The notes under the pieces: model-generated | Seen by the model: the letters and a program-made list of their open reading frames with translations, nothing else | Database searches by the model: none | Told to the model about the DNA's origin: nothing | Shown here: one piece after another, positions 19,795 to 29,938 of the stretch | Numbering within the stretch: position 1 is the first letter of the stretch | How the letters are laid out: every line of letters starts with the position of its first letter | Made by a program: the position numbers and the translations under genes | Source: Streptococcus sp. bf_0095 | GTDB lineage: Bacteria; Bacillota; Bacilli; Lactobacillales; Streptococcaceae | Assembly (NCBI RefSeq): GCF_004166885.1 | Contig: NZ_RCYU01000001.1 | Coordinates: forward strand, 838,933 to 902,932 | Length of the DNA stretch: 64,000 bases | Direction: 5' to 3'

Positions 19795-21147
19795 TTAATC
19801 AAACATATTACCGATTAAATTCTTCATTCGGTCTGTAAAGGTAGTTTTTTCTTCTTGTTTTTGTTCTTCAACTGGATGTTGTTGCTCGACGTTTACTACA
19901 GGTTCAATTTCGTCCGGTACATAAGCTGGAACTACTGGTTGCTGTGTTGGGCGTTCGAACTGAATTGGTTGCTGACGAAGACGTTGGTCCCCATGTACAG
20001 CAGCCTGAGCAAGAATATCTACATCTGTTAGATTTCCTGCATATTCAGACAAGCTAATCACGTGGGCAAAAGCTGGATTGCGGATACCAATTTGATTTGG
20101 AACGTACAATTTCACATTTACACCAAAGACTTCTTGTGCCAACTCTTCAATACCAGGGAGAATAGCGCCACCACCGATGATGACAATTCCTCCAGGCAAA
20201 TCAAGCAAATGTCTTCTTTCAAGATCTTGTTTGATTTGGTCGAAGATGTGTTTAATCCGAGCTGAAATAATTTCTGCCAAATATTTTTCAGATACTTGAA
20301 CAGGTTCTACTTCACCAATCACTTCAACATGGAAGACTTCATCACCAACTGCAGGAACATAAGCTGCTCCATAGTTGAACTTCAAACTTTCTGCTAATTT
20401 TTGAGAAGTTTTCAATACTTTAGAAATATCCTTAGTAACGTAGTCGCCACCTTCTTGATAGATATTTGTAAATTGAAGTTCTTGATTACGAACAGAAGCT
20501 ACTGTCGTTTGTCCTCCACCTAAATCAATGACAGTCGCACCAAACTCACGTTCTCCTTCGTTTAATACAGACTTAATCATTGCAAGCGGTGAAATAATGA
20601 TGTTTTCAACTTGTAAACCAGCACGTTCAACTGTTTTCCGTAAATTATGGAGGACAGTTCTTGGACCAGTATACAAGAGTCCACGCATTTCCAAACGAAT
20701 CCCCATCATACCACGTGGGTCACGAATTCCTTGGAAACCATCGACTGTGAATTCTTCTGGAATAAAGGTAATGACTTCACGGTCAGGCGTCATACTCTTC
20801 GTCAAAGCAGACCGTACAACATTTTCCACGTCTGCATCCGTAATTTCTTTTGAATCACTGGTTACAGGAATCATTCCTTGAGTTGCTTCAATTTGAAGAA
20901 GGTTCGCTGGCAATCCAACGTTGACAAGATTGATTGAAATTCCTGCTTTTTCTTCTGCCTGACTTACTGCATTTTTAATCGCATTCGAAGCAGCCTCAAT
21001 ATCAACAATAATTCCATCTTTGACGCCAGCACTTTTCGCATTGCTGACTCCAATTACATTCATTTCTCCATTGACATGTTCTGCCACCAATACTTTTATT
21101 GAACTAGTACCGATATCTAAACCTGTAAAAAAGCCGTTTCTAGCCAT
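19795..21147 (-). CDS. ftsA: Cell division protein FtsA
   Basis: A 450-residue actin-like ATPase that tethers FtsZ to membrane. The N-terminus has the phosphate-1 loop GLDIGTSSIKVLVAE, the phosphate-2 loop VIDLGGGQTTVA and adenosine motif IIGGGAILPG. The last residues (TFTDRMKNLIGNMF) form the amphipathic membrane helix after a Pro/Gln/Glu-rich linker. It begins a transcription unit: hairpin and promoter lie just upstream. Confidence 0.97.
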   Translation of the reverse strand: MARNGFFTGLDIGTSSIKVLVAEHVNGEMNVIGVSNAKSAGVKDGIIVDIEAASNAIKNAVSQAEEKAGISINLVNVGLPANLLQIEATQGMIPVTSDSKEITDADVENVVRSALTKSMTPDREVITFIPEEFTVDGFQGIRDPRGMMGIRLEMRGLLYTGPRTVLHNLRKTVERAGLQVENIIISPLAMIKSVLNEGEREFGATVIDLGGGQTTVASVRNQELQFTNIYQEGGDYVTKDISKVLKTSQKLAESLKFNYGAAYVPAVGDEVFHVEVIGEVEPVQVSEKYLAEIISARIKHIFDQIKQDLERRHLLDLPGGIVIIGGGAILPGIEELAQEVFGVNVKLYVPNQIGIRNPAFAHVISLSEYAGNLTDVDILAQAAVHGDQRLRQQPIQFERPTQQPVVPAYVPDEIEPVVNVEQQHPVEEQKQEEKTTFTDRMKNLIGNMFD

Positions 21148-21221
21148 TACACCAGTCCTCTCTCTTTTGTTTTCCTATACGTCAGTTAATAGCTCCATTT
21201 AGTTAGAACTATCCAAATTTT

Positions 21222-21230
21222 ATTATAACA
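21222..21230 (-). promoter_or_regulatory. Extended -10 promoter of ftsA-ftsZ
   Basis: On the minus strand TGT followed by TATAAT, starting 5 bases after a perfect hairpin. The leader to ftsA is about 70 bases. Confidence 0.65.
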
Positions 21231-21231
21231 C

Positions 21232-21256
21232 AAATATGCCCATAGTGGGCATATTT
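21232..21256 (-). terminator. Hairpin after divIB, overlapping the ftsA promoter region
   Basis: AAATATGCCC and GGGCATATTT form a perfect 10-bp stem with a 5-base loop, followed only by a short T tract. It could be a partial terminator for the murD-murG-divIB unit. It occupies the place where a -35 for ftsA would lie. Confidence 0.6.
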
Positions 21257-21287
21257 TCTTCATTTATTTCAGATAATTTATGAGGGC

Positions 21288-22505
21288 TTACTCAGCGGGA
21301 ACTTCTTCGTGTTGCTCGGTTACGACTGCACTCTCATCAGAATCTGTCGAGTTGGCGTCCGCTTCCTCCGTTTTGTTCCCTTCCCCTTGCTCTTCTTCTT
21401 TCTTTTCCTGAGCTAAAGTAGCCATTGTTTCTGCATTATAACTGTATATACCCGCTTCCATGTCAATGACACTGTCATCTTCAATCAGTTTACGAATCTT
21501 ATCGTAATAAGGCAATTTACGCTTGATCTGAGATACAGGCACTAAAACCTTGGTGCCATCCTTCATGGTTAGCGTCACCAAATCCTTAGTCACCTTGCTC
21601 GGTGTCAAGTCCACTGACTCAATTTTATCTCGTACAGTAGATGGTATTTTCCCCAGTTGTTTGACAAATTGTCGGACCAATTCTCGATCAGAAAAACGAA
21701 CGCTTAGGTAAGACTTGGGAAGCTGATCCGTAGCAACCGGTGTCTCCACGACTTCTCCATTCTCTAAAATGGGATAGTGGTCTTCCTCATTCACATAGTA
21801 ACCAAAAACCTGGTATTCCTCAACCTGAACCTTAAAAGTCGTAGGGAAAGCATAGGTCATTGATATATCCTTGACCCAGGGACTCGCCGCCTTCATATTA
21901 GCAAGATAACGATCCCGATTTAAGAAAGTTGTCAAGGTATAATCCCGATCTTGGATACGACTTTTTTCGAACAACAGGGTCTGATCCGTATTTTTATTCC
22001 CTGAAAATTCGATCACTTTTTGCTTCGCTAGGGGCGTTAAAAGATAGGTAGAAAAGAGAGCAATCAGGGTACTGATAACCAAAACTGGAATAGCTCTGTA
22101 GATGTGACGTCTCGCAATTTGGCCTTCCTTTTTAGCCTCCTTCGCTAGTACCTCTTCTTCGAACATAGCTTCTGAAGCTTCTGTTAGGTAGATGATTTTT
22201 TCTTCTTCAGACTCTTCTTCTATTTCTTCAGGAAGAGTTTCTTGCAATTCCTCCTCAGCTACATTGGCCACATTCTCATCTTCCTCTTCATCTATAGTCT
22301 CGGCATCTTGCTCTACGGCATCTAGATCTTCAGAGGGAGTTTTTTGATTCAGAAGTTCCTGTCTTTCCTTCTCTTCTTGTGCTTTCTTTTCTTTTTCTTC
22401 TTGCTCTTCTAATTGTTTTTTCTTTTGATACTCCTGGTTTCGTCTCTGCCACTCAGAGAGCTTAGTGACTTCCTTAGGAGTTTTTTGGTTCTTCTTATCC
22501 GTCAT
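21288..22505 (-). CDS. divIB: Cell division protein DivIB/FtsQ
   Basis: A 405-residue bitopic divisome protein. The N-terminal 130 residues are a highly charged Lys/Glu-rich cytoplasmic coil, one membrane segment spans about 137-158, and the POTRA and beta domains are outside. The C-tail (from about 360) is Glu/Gln/Ser-rich. It works with FtsL and DivIC in septal wall synthesis. It overlaps murG by 4 bases. Confidence 0.93.
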   Translation of the reverse strand: MTDKKNQKTPKEVTKLSEWQRRNQEYQKKKQLEEQEEKEKKAQEEKERQELLNQKTPSEDLDAVEQDAETIDEEEDENVANVAEEELQETLPEEIEEESEEEKIIYLTEASEAMFEEEVLAKEAKKEGQIARRHIYRAIPVLVISTLIALFSTYLLTPLAKQKVIEFSGNKNTDQTLLFEKSRIQDRDYTLTTFLNRDRYLANMKAASPWVKDISMTYAFPTTFKVQVEEYQVFGYYVNEEDHYPILENGEVVETPVATDQLPKSYLSVRFSDRELVRQFVKQLGKIPSTVRDKIESVDLTPSKVTKDLVTLTMKDGTKVLVPVSQIKRKLPYYDKIRKLIEDDSVIDMEAGIYSYNAETMATLAQEKKEEEQGEGNKTEEADANSTDSDESAVVTEQHEEVPAE

Positions 22506-23572
22506 TTTTTCCTTTTATTAATTTCTTGATGGACCAGACTGTAAAATTCATCCAAGGAAAGCAGCTCATTCGAAGACTTCATCGCTTGATGATAGCTTTC
22601 TGCCCCTTGGAACATTTTATCCATCGTATTTTGCAAACGATCCATGCTCAATTCTGGTTCAGCGATGGTTTCTGCATAACCTTTCTCAACGAAATATTGA
22701 GCGTTTTCGATCTGATCTCCCCGACTAGCTTCTTTTCCTAGAGGAACGATGATATGTAGCTTATTCATGGCTAAGAGTTCAAAAATCGTATTGGCACCGC
22801 CACGAGTCACCACTAGGTCTGCCTTTTGGAGCAATGGAAGATAGTGATCCGTCACGTAATCCACGCGATAAAGATGAGGAGCTTGCTCATTTAAAGAGAA
22901 GTCCCCTGTCAAATTAATGACATTGTAGCTTGCCAACAAGGCTTCTCGATTATTTGTAACAAACTCATTGAACACTCGTGCACCAGCAGAGCCCCCCACA
23001 AAGAGAAGGGTTGGCAACTGTGGATCAAATTGAGCAAATACTGCTTCTAATTCTACTGGGGTTGGAACTTGCCCCTGATGAACCTTGGTCACAGCTCCTA
23101 CATGTTGGGCTTTGACTAGGCTTTTCGGTTGCTCAAAGGTCGTGAACATTTTCGTCGCAAACTTATAAGCAATTTTATTGGCCAAGCCCATGGAACGGTC
23201 TGATTCGTGTACCAATACAGGAACGAAACAAAGTCGTGCAGCCACTACCGGAGGAACCGAAACGAAGCCTCCTTTAGAAAACAAGACCTGTGGCCGTACA
23301 CACAGCATGATCCAAATCGATTGGAGAATCCCCCAGAAGACCTTGAAGATATCCAACATGTTTTGCCAAGAGAAATAACGGCGCAGCTTACCCGTCGCAA
23401 TCGAGTGGAATTGAATGTCCAAGCCAGATTTCAAAATCTCTTGGTGTTCAATCCCTTTCTTGTCTCCAATATAATGAACTTCCCAACCGTCCTCGATAAA
23501 GCGAGGGATAAGGAGAAGGTTCAAGGTGACGTGGCCAACTGTACCTCCCCCTGTGAATACTATTTTTTTCAT
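22502..23572 (-). CDS. murG: UDP-GlcNAc transferase MurG
   Basis: A 356-residue membrane-associated GT28 glycosyltransferase that adds GlcNAc to lipid I to form lipid II. Seen motifs are the N-terminal TGGGTVGHV, the mid-protein [10 protein letters not shown] and the C-terminal nucleotide site [12 protein letters not shown]. One base follows murD. Confidence 0.97.
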   Translation of the reverse strand: MKKIVFTGGGTVGHVTLNLLLIPRFIEDGWEVHYIGDKKGIEHQEILKSGLDIQFHSIATGKLRRYFSWQNMLDIFKVFWGILQSIWIMLCVRPQVLFSKGGFVSVPPVVAARLCFVPVLVHESDRSMGLANKIAYKFATKMFTTFEQPKSLVKAQHVGAVTKVHQGQVPTPVELEAVFAQFDPQLPTLLFVGGSAGARVFNEFVTNNREALLASYNVINLTGDFSLNEQAPHLYRVDYVTDHYLPLLQKADLVVTRGGANTIFELLAMNKLHIIVPLGKEASRGDQIENAQYFVEKGYAETIAEPELSMDRLQNTMDKMFQGAESYHQAMKSSNELLSLDEFYSLVHQEINKRKK

Positions 23573-23573
23573 A

Positions 23574-24926
23574 TTATTTTTTCAACTCTTCTACTGTTTT
23601 AAGGAATTCATCGCCCCGCACTTCAAAATTCGCATACATGTCCCAGCTGGCATTGGCTGGACTAAGCAAGACAATATCGCCTGCATCAGCGAATTCAAAG
23701 GCTTTGCGCGTTGCGTCTGCCACATCCGTCGCATCTAGATAGGCCACACCTGCTTGATCCGCTGCCCGTTTCACCCGTTCAGCAGACTCTCCAAGGATGA
23801 CCATTTTTTTAAGACCGGTAATATCTGGCACCAATTCATCAAATTCATTGCCTCGGTCCAAGCCACCAGCGATTAAGATGACATGAGCGTTATCAAATCC
23901 AGACAAGGCTTTTTGGGTTGCTAAGATATTGGTAGACTTACTATCATTGTAGAATTTCACCCCTTCAATTTCAGCCACATACTGCAAGCGGTGCTTCACC
24001 CCGCCAAAGGCTGATAAGGTTTCTTGGATCGTTTGATTGTCAATGCCACGAAGTTTGGCCACTGCAATGGTAGCTAAAGCATTTTCTACATTGTGACTAC
24101 CTGGTACTCCGATTTGATCTGCTCGCATAACGGCTTCACCTCGGAAGTAAAGGACACCATCCTCTAAATAAGCTCCGTCCACCTTTTTTTGAGTTGAAAA
24201 TGGCACCACAGTAGCCTGCGTTTGCTTAGCCAAATCTTTAGCGAGATCTTGGTTAAAGTTCAGTACCACAAAATCCTTGGCAGTCATATTCTTTTGAATA
24301 GCCCATTTTGCAGCTACATAACCTTCGAAGGATCCATGATAATCCAAGTGGGTTGGCATGAGATTAGTAATCACTGCGATTTCTGGATGGAAGGCTTCAA
24401 TTCCCATCAATTGGAAAGAAGATAATTCCATCACCAATGTGTCTTTAGCTGTCGCTGTTTGAGCGACTTGACTAGCTGGAAAACCAATATTCCCAGACAA
24501 AAGACCATTTTGTCCAGCGGCAGTTAACACTTCCCCAATCATGGTAGTGGTGGTTGTCTTTCCATTTGAACCAGTGATGCCGATGATCGGCGCTTCTGAA
24601 ATGAGGTAAGCCAATTCAACCTCAGTCAAAACAGGGATGCCTTTTTCAAGGGCCCGTTGGACCATGGGATTCGTGTATGGAATTCCAGGATTCTTCACCA
24701 TCACCGCAAAGTCTTCATCCAAGAGTTCCAGAGGATGTCCTCCTGTCACGACTTTGATTCCTTCTTCCAGCAAACTCTGGGCTGCAGGATTTTCTTCAAA
24801 GGCTTTTCCATCATTCACCGTTACGATGGCTCCTAAGCGATCTAGTAAACGTGCTGCAGATTCTCCGGATTTCGCCAATCCTAAAACAAGGACTTTTTTA
24901 TTTTTAAATGTTTCAATGATGTTCAT
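23574..24926 (-). CDS. murD: UDP-MurNAc-L-alanine:D-glutamate ligase MurD
   Basis: A 450-residue Mur ligase adding D-Glu in peptidoglycan precursor synthesis. ATP loop GSNGKTT is at 119-125; the central [22 protein letters not shown] segment carries the metal and substrate residues. It is the first gene of murD-murG-divIB. Confidence 0.97.
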   Translation of the reverse strand: MNIIETFKNKKVLVLGLAKSGESAARLLDRLGAIVTVNDGKAFEENPAAQSLLEEGIKVVTGGHPLELLDEDFAVMVKNPGIPYTNPMVQRALEKGIPVLTEVELAYLISEAPIIGITGSNGKTTTTTMIGEVLTAAGQNGLLSGNIGFPASQVAQTATAKDTLVMELSSFQLMGIEAFHPEIAVITNLMPTHLDYHGSFEGYVAAKWAIQKNMTAKDFVVLNFNQDLAKDLAKQTQATVVPFSTQKKVDGAYLEDGVLYFRGEAVMRADQIGVPGSHNVENALATIAVAKLRGIDNQTIQETLSAFGGVKHRLQYVAEIEGVKFYNDSKSTNILATQKALSGFDNAHVILIAGGLDRGNEFDELVPDITGLKKMVILGESAERVKRAADQAGVAYLDATDVADATRKAFEFADAGDIVLLSPANASWDMYANFEVRGDEFLKTVEELKK

Positions 24927-25043
24927 AGCTTTTTTACTCCAATTTGTTCACCTTCTATTTTACCCTTTTTTAGACAATTTAAAAAGCCTTAAGACAGCAA
25001 AAGAAGCAACACCTTACAAAAATGACCTCTTCCCCTTCTTTCA

Positions 25044-25078
25044 TAAAAAAGTCGCCATGATTTTACATCACAACGACT
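25044..25078 (-). terminator. Intrinsic terminator after the DUF3165 gene
   Basis: On the minus strand AGTCGTTGTGAT pairs with ATCATGGCGACT using wobble pairs, then six T. It ends the typA-DUF3165 unit before murD. Confidence 0.8.
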
Positions 25079-25104
25079 CTATTTCTGGAGTAAAAATCTC
25101 CAGT

Positions 25105-25371
25105 TTATTCTGATTTATCCAAGCGTTTAGAAGACTTGGTTGGCAACCGCGAGATATCAACAAGGGCCAGGTAGCCTACAAAAGCAAGGAAGGCACCAAC
25201 AAAAAATTCTGAAGGTAATTGGAAGATTTGGAAAATTGCTAAGCAAAGCAGAATCACCAAAGAGACCAATAATACGACCAGGGTTACTACATTCAGAGTT
25301 CCTCTAATACTCTTTGGAGCTGCAAAAAGATAAAAAAGGAGGATCAAAATACCTATAATTAAATAAACCAT
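25105..25371 (-). CDS. DUF3165 family membrane protein
   Basis: Eighty-eight residues with about three hydrophobic segments (2-18, 27-50, 56-73) and a basic C-terminal tail. It matches the streptococcal DUF3165 group found between typA and murD. Function unknown. It follows typA by 22 bases and is probably co-transcribed. Confidence 0.8.
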   Translation of the reverse strand: MVYLIIGILILLFYLFAAPKSIRGTLNVVTLVVLLVSLVILLCLAIFQIFQLPSEFFVGAFLAFVGYLALVDISRLPTKSSKRLDKSE

Positions 25372-25393
25372 TTTGTCACTCCTTTCTTATTTC

Positions 25394-27241
25394 TTATTCA
25401 GCTGCAGCTGATTTTTTCTTTTTGTTTGCTTTTTCGCGCTCTGCTTTGTTGAGGATTTGCTTACGCAAACGAATAGATTCTGGCGTTACTTCCATGTACT
25501 CATCGTCATTCAAGAACTCAAGTGATTCTTCAAGAGTCAAGATACGAGGAGTCTTGATAACCGCTGTTTGGTCCTTAGTAGCTGAACGGACATTGGTCAT
25601 TTGTTTAGCCTTGGTGATGTTAACGGTCAAGTCATTTTCACGAGAGTTTTCACCGATAATCATTCCTTCGTAAACCTCAGTACCTGGGTTGACAAAGATC
25701 GTACCACGTTCTTCGATAGACATGATAGAGTAGGTTGTTGCCTTACCAGTATCGATAGAAACAAGGGCACCACGGTGACGACCACCGATTTCCCCTGGAA
25801 TCAATGGCAAGTATTGGTCAAAGGTATGGTTCATGATCCCGTAACCACGAGTCATTGACAAGAATTCAGTTGAGTATCCAATCAAACCACGCGCAGGAAC
25901 AAGGAAGACCAAACGAGTTTGACCGTTACCTGTTGCAACCATATCCAACATTTCACCCTTACGTTCAGAAAGGCTTTGGATGACAGACCCTTGGTATTCT
26001 TCTGGTGTGTCGATTTGCACACGTTCAAACGGCTCACATTTCACACCATCGATTTCTTTAATGATAACCTCTGGACGAGATACTTGAAGCTCGTATCCTT
26101 CACGACGCATGGTTTCGATCAAGATAGACAAGTGCAATTCCCCACGTCCTGAAACGGTCCATTTATCTGGTGAGTCTGTTGGTTCTACACGAAGAGAAAC
26201 GTCTGTTTGCAATTCTGCTTGAAGGCGCTCTTCAACCTTACGAGATGTCACCCATTTTCCTTCACGACCTGCAAAAGGTGAGTTGTTGACCAAGAAGGTC
26301 ATTTGAAGGGTTGGCTCATCGATATGAAGAACTGGAAGAGCTTCAACTGCATCTGTTGGAGTAATGGTTTCCCCAACGAAGATATCTTCCATACCTGATA
26401 CGGCAATCAAGTCACCTGCTTTAGCTTCTTGGATTTCACGACGTTCCAAACCAAAGAAACCAAAGAGTTTCGTAACACGGAAGTTCTTCGTTGTGCCGTC
26501 TAGTTTAGAAAGGGTTACTTGGTCCCCAACTTTTACTGTACCACGGAAGATACGTCCGATACCGATACGTCCTACGAAGTCATTGTAGTCAAGAAGAGAC
26601 ACTTGGAATTGAAGGGGCTCATCTGAGTTATCAACTGGAGCTGGAATGTGGTCGATAATAGTGTCAAAGATTGGCGCCATGGTCTTTTCTTGATCTGCTG
26701 GATCATCTGACAAGGAAGATGTTCCGTTGATCGCTGACGCATAAACGACTGGGAAGTCAAGTTGGTCATCATCCGCACCAAGCTCGATGAAGAGTTCCAA
26801 GACTTCGTCTACTACTTCTGCTGGACGAGCAGATGGCTTATCGATTTTGTTAACTACAACGATCGGCACAAGGTCTTGTTCCAAGGCTTTTTTCAATACG
26901 AAACGAGTCTGTGGCATGGTTCCTTCGTAGGCATCTACGACCAAAACAACACCGTCAACCATTTTCATGATCCGCTCAACTTCTCCACCGAAGTCCGCGT
27001 GTCCTGGTGTGTCCATGATGTTGATACGAGTTCCATTGTAGGCAACTGCTGTATTTTTCGCAAGGATGGTGATTCCACGCTCTTTTTCGATATCGTTTGA
27101 GTCCATAGCACGCTCTGCCAACTCTGTACGTGCGTCAAGAGTTTCAGATTGTTTCAACAATTCGTCAACGAGGGTTGTTTTCCCATGGTCGACGTGGGCG
27201 ATAATCGCGATATTACGGATATCTTCTCTTAATTTTGTCAT
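25394..27241 (-). CDS. typA: Translational GTPase TypA/BipA
   Basis: A 615-residue ribosome-associated GTPase for stress and cold growth and 50S assembly. G1 is AHVDHGKT (15-22), G3 [10 protein letters not shown]4 NKIDKP; EF-G-like domains and the BipA-specific C-terminal domain follow. A TTG lies 21 bases upstream in frame, but the ATG at 27241 has an AGAGGA site and matches the family N-terminus [13 protein letters not shown], so I used it. Confidence 0.97.
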   Translation of the reverse strand: MTKLREDIRNIAIIAHVDHGKTTLVDELLKQSETLDARTELAERAMDSNDIEKERGITILAKNTAVAYNGTRINIMDTPGHADFGGEVERIMKMVDGVVLVVDAYEGTMPQTRFVLKKALEQDLVPIVVVNKIDKPSARPAEVVDEVLELFIELGADDDQLDFPVVYASAINGTSSLSDDPADQEKTMAPIFDTIIDHIPAPVDNSDEPLQFQVSLLDYNDFVGRIGIGRIFRGTVKVGDQVTLSKLDGTTKNFRVTKLFGFFGLERREIQEAKAGDLIAVSGMEDIFVGETITPTDAVEALPVLHIDEPTLQMTFLVNNSPFAGREGKWVTSRKVEERLQAELQTDVSLRVEPTDSPDKWTVSGRGELHLSILIETMRREGYELQVSRPEVIIKEIDGVKCEPFERVQIDTPEEYQGSVIQSLSERKGEMLDMVATGNGQTRLVFLVPARGLIGYSTEFLSMTRGYGIMNHTFDQYLPLIPGEIGGRHRGALVSIDTGKATTYSIMSIEERGTIFVNPGTEVYEGMIIGENSRENDLTVNITKAKQMTNVRSATKDQTAVIKTPRILTLEESLEFLNDDEYMEVTPESIRLRKQILNKAEREKANKKKKSAAAE

Positions 27242-27284
27242 GATTTCCTCTATTGTATTCAAAAATTTATTTTCTAACTGAACG

Positions 27285-27293
27285 ATTATACCA
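27285..27293 (-). promoter_or_regulatory. Extended -10 promoter of typA
   Basis: On the minus strand TGG followed by TATAAT, about 43 bases before the chosen ATG. Confidence 0.65.
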
Positions 27294-27442
27294 CAATTTT
27301 AAGCAAATGGCATAACTCAGACAAGTGTAAATGTTTTCATGCTTTCTTTCGAAAACCTTCTTTCTCATTCCCACTCCTAACCACTCTATTCATGAAAATC
27401 TTTCACCTCTTTATCCCTTTTCTTCATCCTTTTTCCGAATAC

Positions 27443-27471
27443 TTGTGCTTCTCTCCATTTCATGCTATCCT
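27443..27471 (+). promoter_or_regulatory. Promoter of rsuA, abutting the start codon
   Basis: TTGTGC at 27443-27448, a 17-base spacer, and TATCCT at 27466-27471 preceded by TGC. The expected transcription start falls on or within a base or two of the ATG at 27479. Confidence 0.6.
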
Positions 27472-27478
27472 GTCTTTT

Positions 27479-28201
27479 ATGAGATTAGATCAATTACTGG
27501 CCCACTACCAAATTCCCCGCAAAGAAATCAAACAGAGCCTAGCCAAAAAGCAGATCCTAGTCGACGGACTTGCTGCAACAAAATTATCCCAAAATGTGGA
27601 TACAGGTCTCCAAGAAGTTCGCTGGAAGGATCAGGTCCTTACCGACTGTTCCCATCACTATTTTCTTCTTCATAAACCTCAAGGACTAGTGACGGCTACC
27701 AAGGATGCCCAACATCCTACAGTGTTGGACCTCCTCCGAGCAGAAGACCGGACCCCCAAGACCTATCCTATCGGTCGACTGGATCGGGATACGACCGTAC
27801 TCCTCCTACTCACAGACAATGGACCTCTAGGTTTCCAACTCCTTCATCCCCAATACCATATCGAAAAAAAATACGAGGTAACAGTCAACGGCCCTCTCGA
27901 ACCCGCTCATATAGAAGAATTTCAAGAAGGAATCACCTTCTTAGATGGGAAAACATGCAAGCCCGCCAAACTAAAAATCCTTAACTCCAGTCCCAAAGAA
28001 AGCCAGGCCCTGGTCACCCTGTCTGAAGGGAAATTTCATCAGGTGAAAAAGATGTTTTTATCTGTCGGTGTCAAGGTAACTAGCCTCAAGCGAATCAAAT
28101 TTGGAGATTTTTCATTAGACCCCGACCTAACAACAGGTGATTACCGCCCCTTGAACCAAGATGAATTACAGATTATTAAAAACTATTTAGAAAACAATTG
28201 A
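27479..28201 (+). CDS. rsuA: 16S rRNA pseudouridine synthase (RsuA family)
   Basis: A 240-residue enzyme with an N-terminal S4 domain (MRLDQLLAHYQIPRKEIKQ...) and the pseudouridine synthase domain with catalytic Asp in GRLDRDTT. RsuA modifies one uridine of 16S rRNA. Many relatives read TTGL after that Asp; here it is TTVL. A frame extends 29 codons upstream, but that stretch has no ribosome site, contains the promoter, and is not like the family. The ATG at 27479 also lacks a ribosome site, which suggests a leaderless mRNA. Confidence 0.9.
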   Translation: MRLDQLLAHYQIPRKEIKQSLAKKQILVDGLAATKLSQNVDTGLQEVRWKDQVLTDCSHHYFLLHKPQGLVTATKDAQHPTVLDLLRAEDRTPKTYPIGRLDRDTTVLLLLTDNGPLGFQLLHPQYHIEKKYEVTVNGPLEPAHIEEFQEGITFLDGKTCKPAKLKILNSSPKESQALVTLSEGKFHQVKKMFLSVGVKVTSLKRIKFGDFSLDPDLTTGDYRPLNQDELQIIKNYLENN

Positions 28202-28206
28202 TAAAA

Positions 28207-28238
28207 CAAAAAAAGCTTTAGTTTTAAAGCTTTTTTGT
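28207..28238 (+). terminator. Bidirectional terminator between rsuA and the DUF4190-like gene
   Basis: AAAAAAGCTTTA, short loop, TAAAGCTTTTTT: a symmetric hairpin with A and T tracts, suitable for both converging genes. Confidence 0.85.
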
Positions 28239-28239
28239 T

Positions 28240-28473
28240 TTAGTTAATCCCTGAAAGTTGTGAGATAATTACGATAAACATAACTACAGAAAGCACAATT
28301 CCTAAAATAGAGAGAATTTTTTCTGTGGTATAGTCTAGTCCGGATTCTCTTTGATTTGAACTAGCCAAGACCAATCCTAGGATACCCAAAATCGGACCTA
28401 ATAATGGGAATACAAAAGCAAGGATGATAGATAGGATCCCCATAACAAGTGAGGCGTTATTCTTTTCTTGCAA
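28240..28473 (-). CDS. Small two-helix membrane protein, DUF4190-like
   Basis: Seventy-seven residues with two hydrophobic segments (about 9-36 and 53-73) separated by a short polar loop. The G/I/L-rich pattern GILSIILAFVFPLLGPILGILGLVLA resembles the DUF4190 group, a weak family assignment. Function unknown. Confidence 0.65.
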   Translation of the reverse strand: MQEKNNASLVMGILSIILAFVFPLLGPILGILGLVLASSNQRESGLDYTTEKILSILGIVLSVVMFIVIISQLSGIN

Positions 28474-28548
28474 TTTCTAGAAACTCCTTAAAATTAATAT
28501 CATTTTATGATGGCGCATCAAGCGTCTTTAGCAAAATGTTCCTTGATT

Positions 28549-28935
28549 TTAATTAGTCTTGACTTTCCCATCCCATGAATCCAAACCATAGGACAAGATA
28601 TAGATATCTTTATAGCCCTGTTTTTTCAAGAAGAGAGCCGCATTGGTCACACGGGACCCACGACTGTTCTCATAGAGCAAGACTGGTTTATCTTTGCGAA
28701 GAGCAGACAGACTCACTTTTAACTGGTTGGAAGGAATATTCCGAGCTCCCAAAATATGCTTAGCGTGGAACTCATTTGGATCACGCAAGTCCACTAATTG
28801 GCCTTTGCGGATCAATTCTTCAAACTCTGCATTGTCCACAATTTTTGCAGCACGACGGATACGGAAGTAATTGTAGCCCATCCAGCCAAACATCCCTAAA
28901 ACAATCAACCATACTAAAATATTTGTTAAACTCAC
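28549..28935 (-). CDS. Membrane-anchored rhodanese-like protein without the catalytic Cys
   Basis: A 128-residue protein with one N-terminal membrane segment (5-25) and a rhodanese domain (36-125) resembling Bacillus YqhL. The usual Cys of the active loop is replaced: after DKPVLLY comes ENSRGSR, with E89 at the Cys position and the loop one residue longer. Sulfur transfer is therefore unlikely; a binding or scaffold role is possible. It overlaps the yqgQ-like gene by 4 bases. Confidence 0.85.
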   Translation of the reverse strand: MSLTNILVWLIVLGMFGWMGYNYFRIRRAAKIVDNAEFEELIRKGQLVDLRDPNEFHAKHILGARNIPSNQLKVSLSALRKDKPVLLYENSRGSRVTNAALFLKKQGYKDIYILSYGLDSWDGKVKTN

Positions 28936-29150
28936 TTTTCTTTTTCCTCTTCTAAATAGCGTAATTCCTGTGCGTGTTCTCTACGTAAGACGGCTTCTGC
29001 TTCTAGATAATCCAATTTTTCCATCAGCCCAGCGTCATAGATCCTTTTCAATTCAATCTTCATTAATTCGATGTCGTAAAGTCGTTTTCCGACATAAATA
29101 ATGATTCCAAATTTTTTCAGAAATTGTTGAACATCGTACAGGGTTTTCAT
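28932..29150 (-). CDS. YqgQ family small protein (DUF910)
   Basis: Seventy-two residues, helical, resembling Bacillus YqgQ: MKTLYDVQQFLKKFGIIIYVG, then YDIELMKIELKRIYDAGL. The function is unknown, though the family is thought to bind nucleic acid. It is coupled to the rhodanese-like gene by a 4-base overlap. Confidence 0.85.
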   Translation of the reverse strand: MKTLYDVQQFLKKFGIIIYVGKRLYDIELMKIELKRIYDAGLMEKLDYLEAEAVLRREHAQELRYLEEEKEK

Positions 29151-29227
29151 GTGCTTATTCTATCAAATCTTTCAAGTATTTTCAAGATGGCTCCTATTTT
29201 ATTTACAGGAAACATCTCATCCAAACA

Positions 29228-29262
29228 AAAATGAGCCTCCCAAGCAAGGAAGGCTCGTTTGT
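29228..29262 (-). terminator. Intrinsic terminator of dpr
   Basis: On the minus strand GAGCCTTCC pairs with GGGAGGCTC and is followed by ATTTTTG. It lies 13 bases after the dpr stop. Confidence 0.8.
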
Positions 29263-29273
29263 TTATTTTCAGA

Positions 29274-29801
29274 TTACAAACCTGGTGCTTGACCTAATTC
29301 AGCGGCAATCATCCAGATATGTTTTTCCAATTCAGCTTTTGCACCAACAAAGATATCGTTGGTCACGTCATCTCCTTCAGCATCTGTGATATCCAAGGCT
29401 TTTTGATAAAGACTTACCAAGTAGCGGAAGATAGAAAGAACACGTCCCAAATTTTCTTCCATAGAGCGTTCGAATGAACCTTTTTCTTCTTGGATGTTGC
29501 TGTGTTCCAAGAACTCAACCATGCTAGCGTATGGGGCACCACCCAAGGTAATCAAGCGTTCACTCACTTCATCAAGAGTCGCATCCAAGCTTTCCATGTA
29601 CTCATCCATTTTTGGATGCCATACGAGGAAACCACGGCCACGCATATACCAGTGCACTTGGTGCAAGGCAATATGAGCGACATAAAGATCTGCCACCACT
29701 TGGTTGAGAACCGCTTTTGTATCAGTTAAACTCTTGCTTACTTCACTGATTGTTGCAAATGTTGCTACGTCTTTTGCTGCTTCTTTTTTAATTGTTGTCA
29801 T
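29274..29801 (-). CDS. dpr: Dps-like peroxide resistance protein (ferritin-like)
   Basis: A 175-residue Dps family member that forms a 12-mer and stores iron, preventing Fenton chemistry in catalase-negative streptococci. The ferroxidase ligands are visible in HQVHWYMRGRGFLVWHPKMDEYMESLD, H and D/E at the dimer interface. The promoter has a near-perfect consensus and a PerR-like palindrome, so peroxide induction is expected. Confidence 0.95.
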   Translation of the reverse strand: MTTIKKEAAKDVATFATISEVSKSLTDTKAVLNQVVADLYVAHIALHQVHWYMRGRGFLVWHPKMDEYMESLDATLDEVSERLITLGGAPYASMVEFLEHSNIQEEKGSFERSMEENLGRVLSIFRYLVSLYQKALDITDAEGDDVTNDIFVGAKAELEKHIWMIAAELGQAPGL

Positions 29802-29818
29802 AACTAAATTCTCCTTTT

Positions 29819-29833
29819 TTAGAATTATTCTAA
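29819..29833 (-). promoter_or_regulatory. PerR-like operator of dpr
   Basis: TTAGAATAATTCTAA on the minus strand, a perfect palindrome around its central base. It differs from the PerR box TTATAATNATTATAA at two symmetric positions. It lies a few bases downstream of the expected transcription start. Confidence 0.7.
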
Positions 29834-29842
29834 TTTAGTTAT

Positions 29843-29871
29843 ATTATAATCCTTCTAATTAAGAAATGCAA
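29843..29871 (-). promoter_or_regulatory. Promoter of dpr
   Basis: On the minus strand TTGCAT (29866-29871), 17-base spacer, TATAAT (29843-29848). Confidence 0.8.
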
Positions 29872-29938
29872 GAGAAAATGCTTAAATAAGAAAAGTTAGA
29901 AAATTGTTTCAGTTCTAATCGTTATTCGTCATCTTTTT

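Noticed and set aside
27392..27478. Upstream extension of rsuA by 29 codons
   Set aside because: No ribosome site, contains the promoter, and sequence is unlike an S4 domain start.
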